DNA from: Allobosea sp. OK403
GTDB lineage: Bacteria > Pseudomonadota > Alphaproteobacteria > Rhizobiales > Beijerinckiaceae
Direction of reading: 5' to 3'
Assembly (NCBI RefSeq): GCF_900113835.1
Contig: NZ_FOQV01000010.1
Coordinates: 1-64,000 of the forward strand
Length of the DNA stretch: 64,000 bases
The first letter of the stretch is position 1; each line of letters opens with the position of its first letter. The notes beneath the pieces are model-generated. The model ran no database searches, had not been told where the DNA came from, and worked only from the letters and a program-made list of their open reading frames with translations. Shown piece by piece: positions 27,178 to 36,970 of this stretch. Both the position numbers and the translations under genes were made by a program.

Positions 27178-27471
27178 GGTTTGGAAACTCCAGCCTCACC
27201 CTGAGAGGCCTGAAATGAACCGAGCGATATCAGCGGTTTCCGATCGACCGACATCCTTCCCGCGCCGTCATCCCGGACAAGCGGCGAAGCCGCGCCGATC
27301 CGGGATCCATGCCTGAGCCTAACCAGGCAGCGCTCCGGCATGGATCCCGGGTCTCCTTGCAGTCGCCCGGGATGACGGCGCGTTTCGAGGCGGAATTCCG
27401 ACCCGCTGAAATCCTTGCACACATTATCGGCCAGGCGCTCAGGATGAGGGCTCACGTTTCCAAACAATCTC
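27178..27471. repeat. Composite dispersed repeat
   Basis: It contains AACTCCAGCCTCACCCTGAG, CGCCGTCATCCCGGACAAGC, GATCCGGGATCCATGCC, its inverted GGCATGGATCCCGGG, GGGATGACGGCG and CAGGATGAGGGCTCA. It is the same element as at 331 and 11178, fills the gap between the isochorismatase-like and DUF1330 genes, and encodes no supported gene. Confidence 0.78.
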
Positions 27472-28059
27472 TCAGGCCTTGTGCCCGAGCGCGGCGATGA
27501 TGTCGGCGCTGCTGCGGATGCGCGAAACGCGCGGCAGCGTCTTCGTGAGGGCAAATTCATGCATCTCCGCGCCCAGCGACGTCGATGCGTCCTGCGCGAC
27601 GATGACGGCATAGCCATGCTGCCAGCCATCCCGTGCCGTCGATTCGACCCCGAAATTGGTGGCGATGCCGCCGATCACGATGCTGGTGATGCCGCGCCGC
27701 CGCAATTGCAGGTCGAGTTCGGTGCCGAAGAAGGCGCTCCATTGGCGCTTGACGATGCGGACCGTGGCCGGCAGCGCGGCGATCTCGGGCGCCAGTTCAG
27801 ACCAGCCGGGAGGTGGCCCCCCGGCGGGCAATTGCATGGGCATGTCGACAGCCTGCGCGAGCCGGTCGCCGCCATCCCCGGAGAACGCGATCGTCACGAT
27901 CACGATCGGCGCCCCGGCGGCCAGGAAGGCTTGCCCGAGCCGCTGCGTCGCCGTGATGAGCGTGGCGCGGTCATAGGGCGCCAGCGGCATGGCGAGCGTG
28001 CCGTTCTGGACATCGATGAGAACAAGGGCGGTTTTGCCAGGGTCGAGATGAAAGGTCAT
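27472..28059 (-). CDS. YecD-like isochorismatase-fold hydrolase, lacks the nucleophilic Cys
   Basis: The 195-residue protein starts MTFHLDPGKTALVLIDVQNG. The aspartate of LIDVQNG and lysine of IVKRQWSAFFGT match the catalytic Asp and Lys of cysteine hydrolases, but in GGIATNFGVESTARDG the usual Cys position is occupied by Gly, as in YecD and in EntB/PhzD-type isochorismatases. So nicotinamidase-like amidase chemistry is unlikely, and an isochorismatase-like or non-catalytic role is possible. It is divergent from a TetR gene with paired operators between them, suggesting direct regulation. Confidence 0.85.
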   Translation of the reverse strand: MTFHLDPGKTALVLIDVQNGTLAMPLAPYDRATLITATQRLGQAFLAAGAPIVIVTIAFSGDGGDRLAQAVDMPMQLPAGGPPPGWSELAPEIAALPATVRIVKRQWSAFFGTELDLQLRRRGITSIVIGGIATNFGVESTARDGWQHGYAVIVAQDASTSLGAEMHEFALTKTLPRVSRIRSSADIIAALGHKA

Positions 28060-28123
28060 GGTGATCTCCGGAAGCCGGGGCGTCGCGCTCGGGCAGATTC
28101 GGGCCAGGCGGCGCTCGTTAATA

Positions 28124-28164
28124 TGAGACAATCCTCACATTTGTGATTTATGAGAATGGACTCA
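28124..28164. promoter_or_regulatory. Paired TGAG-N6-CTCA operators plus a central dyad
   Basis: TGAG-ACAATC-CTCA (28124-28137) and TGAG-AATGGA-CTCA (28151-28164) are spaced 27 bp apart, with TCACA-TT-TGTGA (28135-28146) between. The second site overlaps the first ATG of the TetR gene. The layout fits a TetR that represses itself and the divergent hydrolase gene. Confidence 0.7.
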
Positions 28165-28812
28165 CAAAAGTCAAGCGCAGGCGCGAGCAAGACCGCCAAG
28201 ATCACCAAGACGCCCAGCCGTGGGCGGGGCGTGCAGCGCGTCTCGGCCCTGCTCGACGCCGCATCCGCCGTGTTTGCCGAGACCGGATACGAGGCTGCGA
28301 CCACGACCGAGATCGCGCGGCGCGCCAAGGCCTCGATCGGCTCGCTCTATCAGTTCTTCCCGACCAAGGAGCATCTGGCGGCGGCCCTGCATGCCCGCCA
28401 TCTCGAAAGCCTTGCCGCCGTCTTCGACAGTCTCGCAGCCGAGGCGCAAGGCGCTGCGAACGAGCAAGGCGCGGCGAGCGACGGCATCATCGACGAATTG
28501 TTCCAGCGCCTGCTGGTCTATCTTGAGGCCAATCCGGCCTTCCTCGTGCTGGGCGAGCGCCGCAGCCTCGATCCGGCGGTCAAGAAGCAGGCACGGGCAC
28601 GGCTGCGCGGCGGCATTGCCGGCCTGCTGCAGACGATCGAGCCGCCGGTGCCGCGCGAACGAATAGCGCCTCTGGCCGCCCTGATCCTGCATCTGATCCG
28701 CATGGCGGCGATGCTGCGCGCCGACGATGATCTTACCATTCGCGACCCTGCGGTTGCAGAGCTGCGCGAGATGCTGCGGCGGCATCTCGCCGCGACGCAG
28801 GTGAAGGCTTGA
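28150..28812 (+). CDS. TetR-family regulator
   Basis: The 220-residue protein starts MRMDSQKSSAG; the second Met (28156) is an equally plausible start, because the first ATG lies inside a predicted operator. A basic N-terminal arm is followed by the TetR helix-turn-helix: RVSALLDAASAVFAETGYEAATTTEIARRA and SIGSLYQFFPTKEHLAAAL (about 31-77; quoted here in part). The C-terminal half is a helical ligand pocket. It is divergent from the YecD-like gene. The start codon is very close to the operator, so a leaderless or short-leader transcript is likely. Confidence 0.88.
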   Translation: MRMDSQKSSAGASKTAKITKTPSRGRGVQRVSALLDAASAVFAETGYEAATTTEIARRAKASIGSLYQFFPTKEHLAAALHARHLESLAAVFDSLAAEAQGAANEQGAASDGIIDELFQRLLVYLEANPAFLVLGERRSLDPAVKKQARARLRGGIAGLLQTIEPPVPRERIAPLAALILHLIRMAAMLRADDDLTIRDPAVAELREMLRRHLAATQVKA

Positions 28813-28879
28813 TTGGCGCGGCGTTAGACTGACGGGTTTTGACACCGGCTTATGGCTGAGGCTCCACCACATGGAAGCG

Positions 28880-29233
28880 CGGAACCTCGACGGAGAACCC
28901 TCTCCCGGAGGGAGAGGGCAGGGTGAGGGGTCGGCCGCTTGACGCTTTGGCCGTGACCTCACCGTTGCATCGCTGTGAGGTTGGCGTTCAACTGGTCCAG
29001 GGGCCTACACCTCACCCCTGCCCCTCTCACTGAACCCGGGTATACCCGGGTTCAGCACTAAGAGTGTCGAAGTCGGGTATACCCGACTTCGATGCAGGAG
29101 AGGGGTTCCCCGCGCCTTTTGACACCTCGTCCCTGCCCTTCTCACTGATCTCGGGCTTGCCCGAGATCAGCACTCAAAGTGTCGAAGTCGGGTAAACCTG
29201 ACTTCGATGCGGGAGAGGCGTTCCCCGCGCCCC
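28880..29233. repeat. CCTCTCC-family repeat carrying two double-palindrome cassettes
   Basis: The frame is the same as at 23803: GGAACCTCGACGGAGAACCC ... GGTTCCCCGCGCC. Between CCCCTCTCAC and GGAGAGGGG two cassettes follow each other. Cassette 1 has 24-bp perfect palindromes at 29031-29054 (half TGAACCCGGGTA) and 29068-29091 (half CGAAGTCGGGTA). Cassette 2 has one at 29146-29169 (half TGATCTCGGGC around TT) and a decayed one at 29183-29206. No gene is seen in 28813-29248. Confidence 0.9.
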
Positions 29234-29248
29234 GCACTCGCAGGCGCG

Positions 29249-29734
29249 CTACTCCTCACCCAGAGGATAGCCCTCGAACTCCTTCAGCGCCTTGAGCGCG
29301 AAGGTGGTGGCGATTCTCGCCACGCCGAGCTGCGCGTCGGCGAGCCAGGCGCCGGTCAATTCCTCGTAATCCGCCAGCGAAGCCGCGACGATGCGGGCGA
29401 GATAGTCGGCCTCGCCGCTGACGACCTGGACCTCGACCACGTCGGGACAGCTCTTCAGCACCTTCTCGACGCGCTCGCGCCGACCGACAGAATGGTCGCG
29501 CAAGGAGATCTGGGCGAAGGCGACGATGGCGTGGCCGGCGAGCTCCGGCGCAAGGCGTGCGCCATAGCCCCGGATCAGGCCCGACGTCTCGAGCTTTCGC
29601 ACGCGCTCGAGGCAGGGCCGGGCGGAGAGCCCGACCCGCTCGGAGAGGGCCTGGTTGGTGATGCGCCCCTCCCCGCGCAGGACCGCGATGATCCGGCGGT
29701 CGATCGCGTCGAGCGTCAGCGTCTTGCGCTTCAC
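29249..29734 (-). CDS. Lrp/AsnC-family regulator
   Basis: The 161-residue protein begins at GTG 29734 (MKRKTLTLDAIDRRIIAVL), overlapping the ureohydrolase stop as GTGA. It has an N-terminal helix-turn-helix (RITNQALSERVGLSARPCLERVRKLE) and a C-terminal RAM ligand-binding domain (VVEVQVVSGEADYLARIVAA). Such regulators sense amino acids. It is translationally coupled to the ureohydrolase and likely controls it and perhaps other arginine/ornithine genes nearby. Confidence 0.92.
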   Translation of the reverse strand: MKRKTLTLDAIDRRIIAVLRGEGRITNQALSERVGLSARPCLERVRKLETSGLIRGYGARLAPELAGHAIVAFAQISLRDHSVGRRERVEKVLKSCPDVVEVQVVSGEADYLARIVAASLADYEELTGAWLADAQLGVARIATTFALKALKEFEGYPLGEE

Positions 29735-30798
29735 GGCCTGCCCTTGCCCAGGGCGCGGGCTTCCGCGATGAGGCACAGTTCGGTGAAGAGCACCTGCGCC
29801 GCGCATTGGGCCGTGTTGGAGGTCGCATCATATTGCGGCGCGACCTCGACCACGTCGGCGGCGACGATGTTCGCGCCCTTCAGCCCGCGCAGGATGGCGA
29901 GCGCCTCGCGCGGGGTGAGCCCGCCGACCTCGGGCGTGCCGGTGCCCGGTGCAAAGGCCGGATCGAGCGAATCGACATCGAAGGAGACGTAAGTCGGCCC
30001 GTCGCCGATGACGGCAAGCGCCTTGGCGATGACGGCGTCGAGCCCGAGCTCGTCGACCTCATTAGCGTGGATCACGGTCATGCCGCTCTCATAGGAGAAC
30101 TCCCAGAGATACTCGGCCCCGCCCCTGATTCCGATCTGGATCACGCGATCGGGGTCGAGCACGCCGTCGAGCACCGCCTGCCGGAACGGGCCGCCATGAT
30201 GGAATTTCGAGCCCTCATAGGGTCCCGAAGTGTCGCAATGGGCGTCGATATGGACCATGCCGAGCGGGCGCTTCTCGCCGACCGCCCGCATGATCGGATA
30301 GGTGATCGAATGATCGCCGCCGACCGCGAGCGGCGAGACGCCGGCTGCGACGATGGCCTTGAACGTCGCCTCGATGTCCTCATGGCAGCTTTCCAGCGAA
30401 TAGCGCGAGCGGAACGGCACGTCGCCGATATCGGCCGCTTTCAGCATGCCGAAGGGGGCTGTGCCCAGGACGTGGTCCATCGGCCCCATGCGCTCGACAG
30501 CGCGCACGGCGCGGGGTCCAAGCCGCGTGCCGGCGCGGTTGGTGACGCCGAGATCCATCGGCAGGCCGATGATCGCGACATCGAGCCCGCCGAGATCGGG
30601 CAGGCTCAGCGCATCCGGCCGATAGGGCGCGCTGATGAAGGTGGCGACGTCCGAAAACGGCCATTTGCGCTTGTCGCCCTTGAACTGGTCGGCGGCAACC
30701 TTGGCGAAGCGCGAATCGTGGATATCGGCCCCGCTCGCGCCGGCATAGCGCGCCCTCAGACTAGCGAGTTTATCCTGGTCCAATTTATCCCCGGCCAT
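29731..30798 (-). CDS. speB: Agmatinase-family ureohydrolase
   Basis: The 355-residue protein starts MAGDKLDQDKLASLRARYAG with an AAAGG site; Met codons upstream (30816, 30852) are less likely. The manganese-binding motifs are present: GGDHSITYP, HIDAHCD and SFDVDSLDP. The family covers agmatinase, guanidinobutyrase and guanidinopropionase; the long N-terminal extension (about 60 residues before the core) is seen in several non-agmatine members, so the substrate is uncertain. It hydrolyses a guanidino group to urea and an amine. It is operonic with the Lrp/AsnC gene. Confidence 0.85.
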   Translation of the reverse strand: MAGDKLDQDKLASLRARYAGASGADIHDSRFAKVAADQFKGDKRKWPFSDVATFISAPYRPDALSLPDLGGLDVAIIGLPMDLGVTNRAGTRLGPRAVRAVERMGPMDHVLGTAPFGMLKAADIGDVPFRSRYSLESCHEDIEATFKAIVAAGVSPLAVGGDHSITYPIMRAVGEKRPLGMVHIDAHCDTSGPYEGSKFHHGGPFRQAVLDGVLDPDRVIQIGIRGGAEYLWEFSYESGMTVIHANEVDELGLDAVIAKALAVIGDGPTYVSFDVDSLDPAFAPGTGTPEVGGLTPREALAILRGLKGANIVAADVVEVAPQYDATSNTAQCAAQVLFTELCLIAEARALGKGRP

Positions 30799-31106
30799 GT
30801 CGCGCGCCTTTCGCATTTCGTCCGCATCAGATCGGGCGGAGGTTGACCGCACGCGTGAAAAGTTTCATGCGCTCCCGGCGCAGCCGTGCCATGTTCCAGG
30901 CGCAATTGTCGAGCCCGCAGGATTGCTCGACGGTCACAGGATGTTTGGGGAGATGTGCGAGAAAAACGTGCAAGTATAGGGCCGAAAACACGAGCGCGTT
31001 GCACCAAAGAACAATGCGCCCGGCCTTGATGATTGCTGCCGCCAGCCATCATTGTCCTGAAACACCGCAGGATGGGAGCAAACCCGTCTGCGCATCATTT
31101 TGCTGA

Positions 31107-32213
<1,107 letters not shown>

Positions 32214-32304
32214 GGCGAGTGCCGCGCGTCAGCGCGGCCCTTTCACTACCACGACGGCCGCGCTCCGGCGCGGCGTTTCCACGGCCACGACGATTCATCC
32301 TTAA

Positions 32305-32330
32305 AGCCCGGCAGGTTGCCGGGCTTTTTT
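32305..32330 (+). terminator. Rho-independent terminator after takP copy 1
   Basis: The stem AGCCCGGCA / TGCCGGGCT has a 2-3 base loop and is followed by TTTTTT. It separates the two takP-like genes into different transcripts. A second, weaker GC-rich inverted repeat lies at 32229-32275. Confidence 0.92.
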
Positions 32331-32342
32331 CATGTTCCGTGA

Positions 32343-33668
<1,326 letters not shown>

Positions 33669-33711
33669 AAAGAGCGACCGGCCAGTTTTCTGGCCAACTC
33701 GATGCCTGTCG

Positions 33712-33738
33712 AACCCCGGTCGCAAGGCCGGGGTTTTT
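33712..33738 (+). terminator. Rho-independent terminator after takP copy 2
   Basis: The stem AACCCCGG / CCGGGGTT has an 8-base loop and is followed by a T-run. Confidence 0.92.
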
Positions 33739-33822
33739 CCTTTGGAGCCTTGCGCGAAAAACTGGGTAACGGTTTTTCGCAGAAGCAATGCCCTAGGGGG
33801 TGATTTTGGCCTGAAACACACC

Positions 33823-33910
33823 GTCATTGCGAGCGCAGCGAAGCAATCCAGGGGACGTAGAGCTCTGCCGTCTCTGGATTGCTTCGTCGCTTTGCTCCTC
33901 GCAATGACGG
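33823..33910. repeat. Dispersed repeat, GTCATTGCGAG family (copy 2)
   Basis: GTCATTGCGAGCGCAGCGAA opens it and CTCGCAATGACGG closes it, with the same inner arms as copy 1 at 17761. A decayed GAGCAGGAT-family piece (GCGAAAAACTGGGTAACGG) lies just before it at about 33755-33785. Confidence 0.88.
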
Positions 33911-33985
33911 CCTGGATGGCATTGAAACCTGGATATCGAGGCTCTTGCCATGGCTTCGTCGGAATTCTGTCGTTATCATCGTCGC

Positions 33986-34408
33986 ATGGCGCATCCGAAG
34001 GTCCCGACCGTGCTGATCCGATTCCAAGCATTCGCGTTTCTTGCATTCGCGACGCTCGCGGTCGCCGCTGGCCCCGCCATGGCGCAAGTCATCGGCGAGC
34101 CGATTCCCGGCCAGAGCACGACGACCTCCAAGGCGACGCCCTGGAAACCCACTAAGACCGCCCGGCCCTGCCCCGAATACGGCCCGGGCTTCGTGCGCAT
34201 GGAAGGCAGCACGGCCTGCGTGCGTCTCGGCGGCTCGGTTGCCGTCGAATACGGCGTCCGCACGGGCGGCCGGAGCGGCTCGGCGGCCACAGCCGGCGTG
34301 CGTCTCGAAACCCGCGACCAGACGACCCTGGGCCCGGTCAGCACCGTCATCCAGGCCAGGGGCCGCATCGACCGCGGGCTCGACGGCTACACTTACGGCT
34401 ATCGCTGA
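33986..34408 (+). CDS. Small secreted protein resembling the N-terminus of Porin_2
   Basis: The 140-residue protein starts MAHPKVPTVLIRFQAF (ATG 33950 is an alternative), with a signal peptide cleaved after AMAQ. The mature part contains CPEYGPGFVRMEGSTACVRL and GGSVAVEYGV, a pattern seen at the start of alphaproteobacterial Porin_2 barrels (CPxYGxGFxxxPGTxTCxxxGG), then VRLETRDQTTLGPVSTVIQARG. It ends where a porin would need a further 300 residues. It is either a miniature outer-membrane protein or a porin remnant; the intact signal peptide and frame favour a functional small protein. Confidence 0.72.
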   Translation: MAHPKVPTVLIRFQAFAFLAFATLAVAAGPAMAQVIGEPIPGQSTTTSKATPWKPTKTARPCPEYGPGFVRMEGSTACVRLGGSVAVEYGVRTGGRSGSAATAGVRLETRDQTTLGPVSTVIQARGRIDRGLDGYTYGYR

Positions 34409-34508
34409 GCCGGCGGGGGCATCGACGCATCCTGCTCTCATACCAACGGCGTTTGACCCCGAGTTATTGCTGAAGCTCCGCCGTCGCTCAGTGCTGAAGG
34501 CCGTCAGT

Positions 34509-35141
34509 TTAACTCTTCGAAACGAGCCGCGCGATCTCGGCGTGCAGGACCGGCACCAGTTCCGCCTCGAACCAGGGGTTGCGCGTCAGCCAGGCATTGT
34601 TGCGCCAGGAGGGATGCGGCAGGGGCAGCACGCGCGGCATGACCGGCCGCTCCAGGATTGCGCGCCAGTTCGCCATCGTCTGGGAGAGCGTCGCCCCCTC
34701 GCTTGGCCCCAGATGCCAGGCCTGGGCATAGCGGCCGATCGCCAGCACCAGTTCGATCTCCGGCAGCGCCGCGAGGACTAGGCTGCGCCAATGCGGCGCG
34801 CATTCGCGGCGCGGTGGACGGTCGCCGCCCTTGGCGTCGAGGCCGGGGAAGCAATGTCCCATCGGCACGATTGCGACCCTCGCCTCATCGTAGAAGGCGG
34901 CCTCGTCGAGCCCGAGCCAGTTGCGCAAACGAACGCCGGAGGGATCGGTGAAGGGCTTGCCGCTGGCATGGACGCGCGTGCCCGGCGCTTGCCCAGCAAT
35001 GCAGAGCCGCGCCGTCGCGCTCGCCTGGATGACCGGGCGCGGCTCATGCGGTAGGGGTGGCGGATAAAGCGGCGCATCGCGGCAGATCCGGCAGGCGCGC
35101 AGATCCCGCAGCACCGCCTCGAGCGGCTCCGCCAGGCTCAT
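34509..35141 (-). CDS. Uracil-DNA glycosylase family protein
   Basis: The 210-residue protein starts MSLAEPLEAVLRDLRACRIC at an ATGA overlap with the secreted-protein gene. Motif 1 is GQAPGTRVHASGKPFTD and motif 2 LPLPHPSWRNNAWL, as in the UDG superfamily (family 4/5-like uracil-DNA glycosylase). C36 and C39 (ACRIC) could be part of an Fe-S site as in family 4, though the full four-Cys set is not evident. It removes uracil from DNA or is a relative with another role. It is the last gene of a four-gene operon. Confidence 0.85.
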   Translation of the reverse strand: MSLAEPLEAVLRDLRACRICRDAPLYPPPLPHEPRPVIQASATARLCIAGQAPGTRVHASGKPFTDPSGVRLRNWLGLDEAAFYDEARVAIVPMGHCFPGLDAKGGDRPPRRECAPHWRSLVLAALPEIELVLAIGRYAQAWHLGPSEGATLSQTMANWRAILERPVMPRVLPLPHPSWRNNAWLTRNPWFEAELVPVLHAEIARLVSKS

Positions 35142-35608
35142 CGCCGCGCCAGGCGGGATCGGCCGGGCGCGCGCGAGATCAGCCCGTCGCAGGTCCATTG
35201 CGCAGCGCCGGCGCTGAAGCCATGCGGATCGCCGGGCTCAATGGTGGCGATGCCGTTGATGCGCCCGCTCGGCCGGCTGCGCAGCACATAGAGCCGGCCG
35301 CTCAATTCCACCGTGAAGCAATAGGTCCGGCGCGTCTCGGTCGGTCCATAGTAATAGCAGACCGCATCCGCCGTGGTGATCCAGCAGGCGTCCGTATTGG
35401 CGACATTGCGGTTGTGACCGCTGGCGCGGCCGTCGGGATGGTGGAATTCGCTGAAAGGCAGGTTGTTGCCGGAATAGCGGCCGCTCACCGTACTGCCCTC
35501 GAAGGCCTTGCGGATGGCGTCGCCGCTCAGGCGCTCGGCGGCATGGCCGACGGCACCCACGGGAACCGACAAAGCCACGACCAGGGCAGCGCAGGCGAGC
35601 CGCCGCAT
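35138..35608 (-). CDS. Secreted Cys-containing protein, paralogue B
   Basis: The 156-residue protein starts MRRLACAALVVALSV with a signal peptide cleaved after GHAA. The mature part begins ERLSGDAIRKAFEGSTVSGR and has DACWITTADAVCYYYGP, TYCFTVELSGRLYVLRS and WTCDGLISRAP: four conserved cysteines that could make two disulfides. The next gene upstream encodes a paralogue with the same cysteine pattern. I do not recognise the family. TGA/ATG overlap with its neighbour indicates coupled translation. Confidence 0.8.
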   Translation of the reverse strand: MRRLACAALVVALSVPVGAVGHAAERLSGDAIRKAFEGSTVSGRYSGNNLPFSEFHHPDGRASGHNRNVANTDACWITTADAVCYYYGPTETRRTYCFTVELSGRLYVLRSRPSGRINGIATIEPGDPHGFSAGAAQWTCDGLISRAPGRSRLARR

Positions 35609-36093
35609 CACCGGGCCGCGAATCTGCGCCGCGACATCGGCAGGGCCGGCGCGCGCGAGATCAGCCCGTCGCAATACCAGGGCGCGCCATTGTCGCTGTG
35701 CTTGCGCGGATTGCCGAGCTCGACCGTCGCAAAGGCATTGATCTGGCCGTTGGAGACGTTGCGCAGCACATAGAGCTTCTCGGTGGCCTCGACCGTGAAG
35801 CAATGCACCGTGCGGTCGGTCGGCGGGCCGTAATAATAGCAGACCTGATCCTCCTTGGTGATCCAGCAGGCGTCCTTGTTGGGTTGCCAGCCATTATGGC
35901 CGAGCGCGCGGCCATCGGCGTCATGGTACTCGGTGAAGAAGCCGCCATTGGTGTAGCGGCCGCTGACCGTGTTGCCCTCGAAGGTGCGCTTGATCGCCTC
36001 GCCGCTCAAGCGCTCGGCGGCGGAGGCGGGTGATACCAGCGCCAGAGATGCCAGCGCCAATGTTGCCAGCACTAAGACGACAATCGCGCGCAT
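35608..36093 (-). CDS. Secreted Cys-containing protein, paralogue A
   Basis: The 161-residue protein starts MRAIVVLVLATLALASLALV, signal cleaved near ASAA, mature start ERLSGEAIKRTFEGNTVSGR. DACWITKEDQVCYYYGP, VHCFTVEATEKLYVLR and WYCDGLISRAP match paralogue B closely. The pair arose by tandem duplication. Its stop shares an A with the next ATG (TGATG), and its start lies directly against the GST stop. Periplasmic location is inferred from the signal peptide; no function is known to me. Confidence 0.8.
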   Translation of the reverse strand: MRAIVVLVLATLALASLALVSPASAAERLSGEAIKRTFEGNTVSGRYTNGGFFTEYHDADGRALGHNGWQPNKDACWITKEDQVCYYYGPPTDRTVHCFTVEATEKLYVLRNVSNGQINAFATVELGNPRKHSDNGAPWYCDGLISRAPALPMSRRRFAAR

Positions 36094-36705
36094 TCAGGCC
36101 TTCCAACTCGGGCGCGCCGAGAGCTCGGCGTGCCAGCGGCGGATATGGACGAAATCCTCGGGCAGCGAAATACGCGAGGGCTTCATGAAATCGATCGCGA
36201 TGCCGGCCGTGATATCCGCCACGGTCAGGTTTTCACCGCAGACGAAGCGGTTGCCGGCGAGCTGGAGCTCGAGGATCCAGAGATGGTCGTCGATCTGCTC
36301 GCGATTGGCCTCGGCCCATTCGGGAACCTGCTCCTCCAGTTCCGCCATCGAGGGGTGGCTGTGGCGGAAGACGGCGGTGACGCTGTTGAAAAGACCAAGC
36401 TCGACGCGGCGGTTCCACATCTCGGTCAGCGCCTGCTGCTTCGGATCGGCCCCGAACAGCGGGGGCTGCGGATGGAGGCTCTCGATATAGCGGCAGATCG
36501 CGATGGTCTCGGCGAGTGCGGTGCCGTCGTCGAGCACGAGCACCGGCAAACGCTGCAGCGGGTTGATGCGCGTGAAGCTTTCGCTCTTGTGCTCCTTCTT
36601 GGCGATATCCACCGGCACGAGCTCGGGCAGGGGCACGCCCTTCTCGGCGAAGAAGATCCGCACCCGCCGTGGATTGGGCGCCCGCCCGCCATCATAGAGC
36701 TTCAT
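36094..36705 (-). CDS. gst: Glutathione S-transferase
   Basis: The 203-residue protein starts MKLYDGGRAPNPRRVRIFFA. It has an N-terminal thioredoxin-fold domain with RINPLQRLPVLVLDDGTALAETIAICRYIE, quoted here in part (PVLVLDDGTALAET is the cis-Pro and glutathione-contact segment), and a helical C-terminal domain with GENLTVADITAGIAIDF, the GST N-capping motif region. It conjugates or reduces substrates with glutathione in the cytoplasm. It is the first gene of the operon with two secreted paralogues and the UDG-family gene. Confidence 0.92.
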   Translation of the reverse strand: MKLYDGGRAPNPRRVRIFFAEKGVPLPELVPVDIAKKEHKSESFTRINPLQRLPVLVLDDGTALAETIAICRYIESLHPQPPLFGADPKQQALTEMWNRRVELGLFNSVTAVFRHSHPSMAELEEQVPEWAEANREQIDDHLWILELQLAGNRFVCGENLTVADITAGIAIDFMKPSRISLPEDFVHIRRWHAELSARPSWKA

Positions 36706-36832
36706 CGAAGACCTCTCCCTTTTGCGGGCCGACCCGACCATGGCGAGGCCTTGGCGGTCAACAGGATGACGCCATTTCATGATCGATGTTTGGCGATGAC
36801 GATGACGGGAGACGCGCGAAAGCGAGCCTTGC

Positions 36833-36874
36833 CTAGAGCTGTTGAACCATCCAATTGGATCGGAAACTGCTCTA
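36833..36874. repeat. TAGAGC...GCTCTA palindromic repeat (copy 1)
   Basis: The imperfect palindrome CTAGAGCTGTTGAACCATCC / AATTGGATCGGAAACTGCTC matches the nearly perfect copy at 62615-62654. It lies between the arsenic operon end and the GST promoter. Nothing else is seen in 36706-36970. Confidence 0.82.
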
Positions 36875-36970
36875 GCAACTGGAAGGGCTCGATGACATGC
36901 GGGCTCTATGCCAGCTTTACGGAAAACTTTGCGTGAGATCCTGCCGGCGAGGCTGTGGCCGGAGCGGTGG

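Noticed and set aside
23803-29233. Repeats resembling a CRISPR array
   Set aside because: There are only one or two palindromic units per locus, with no regular spacers and no cas genes.
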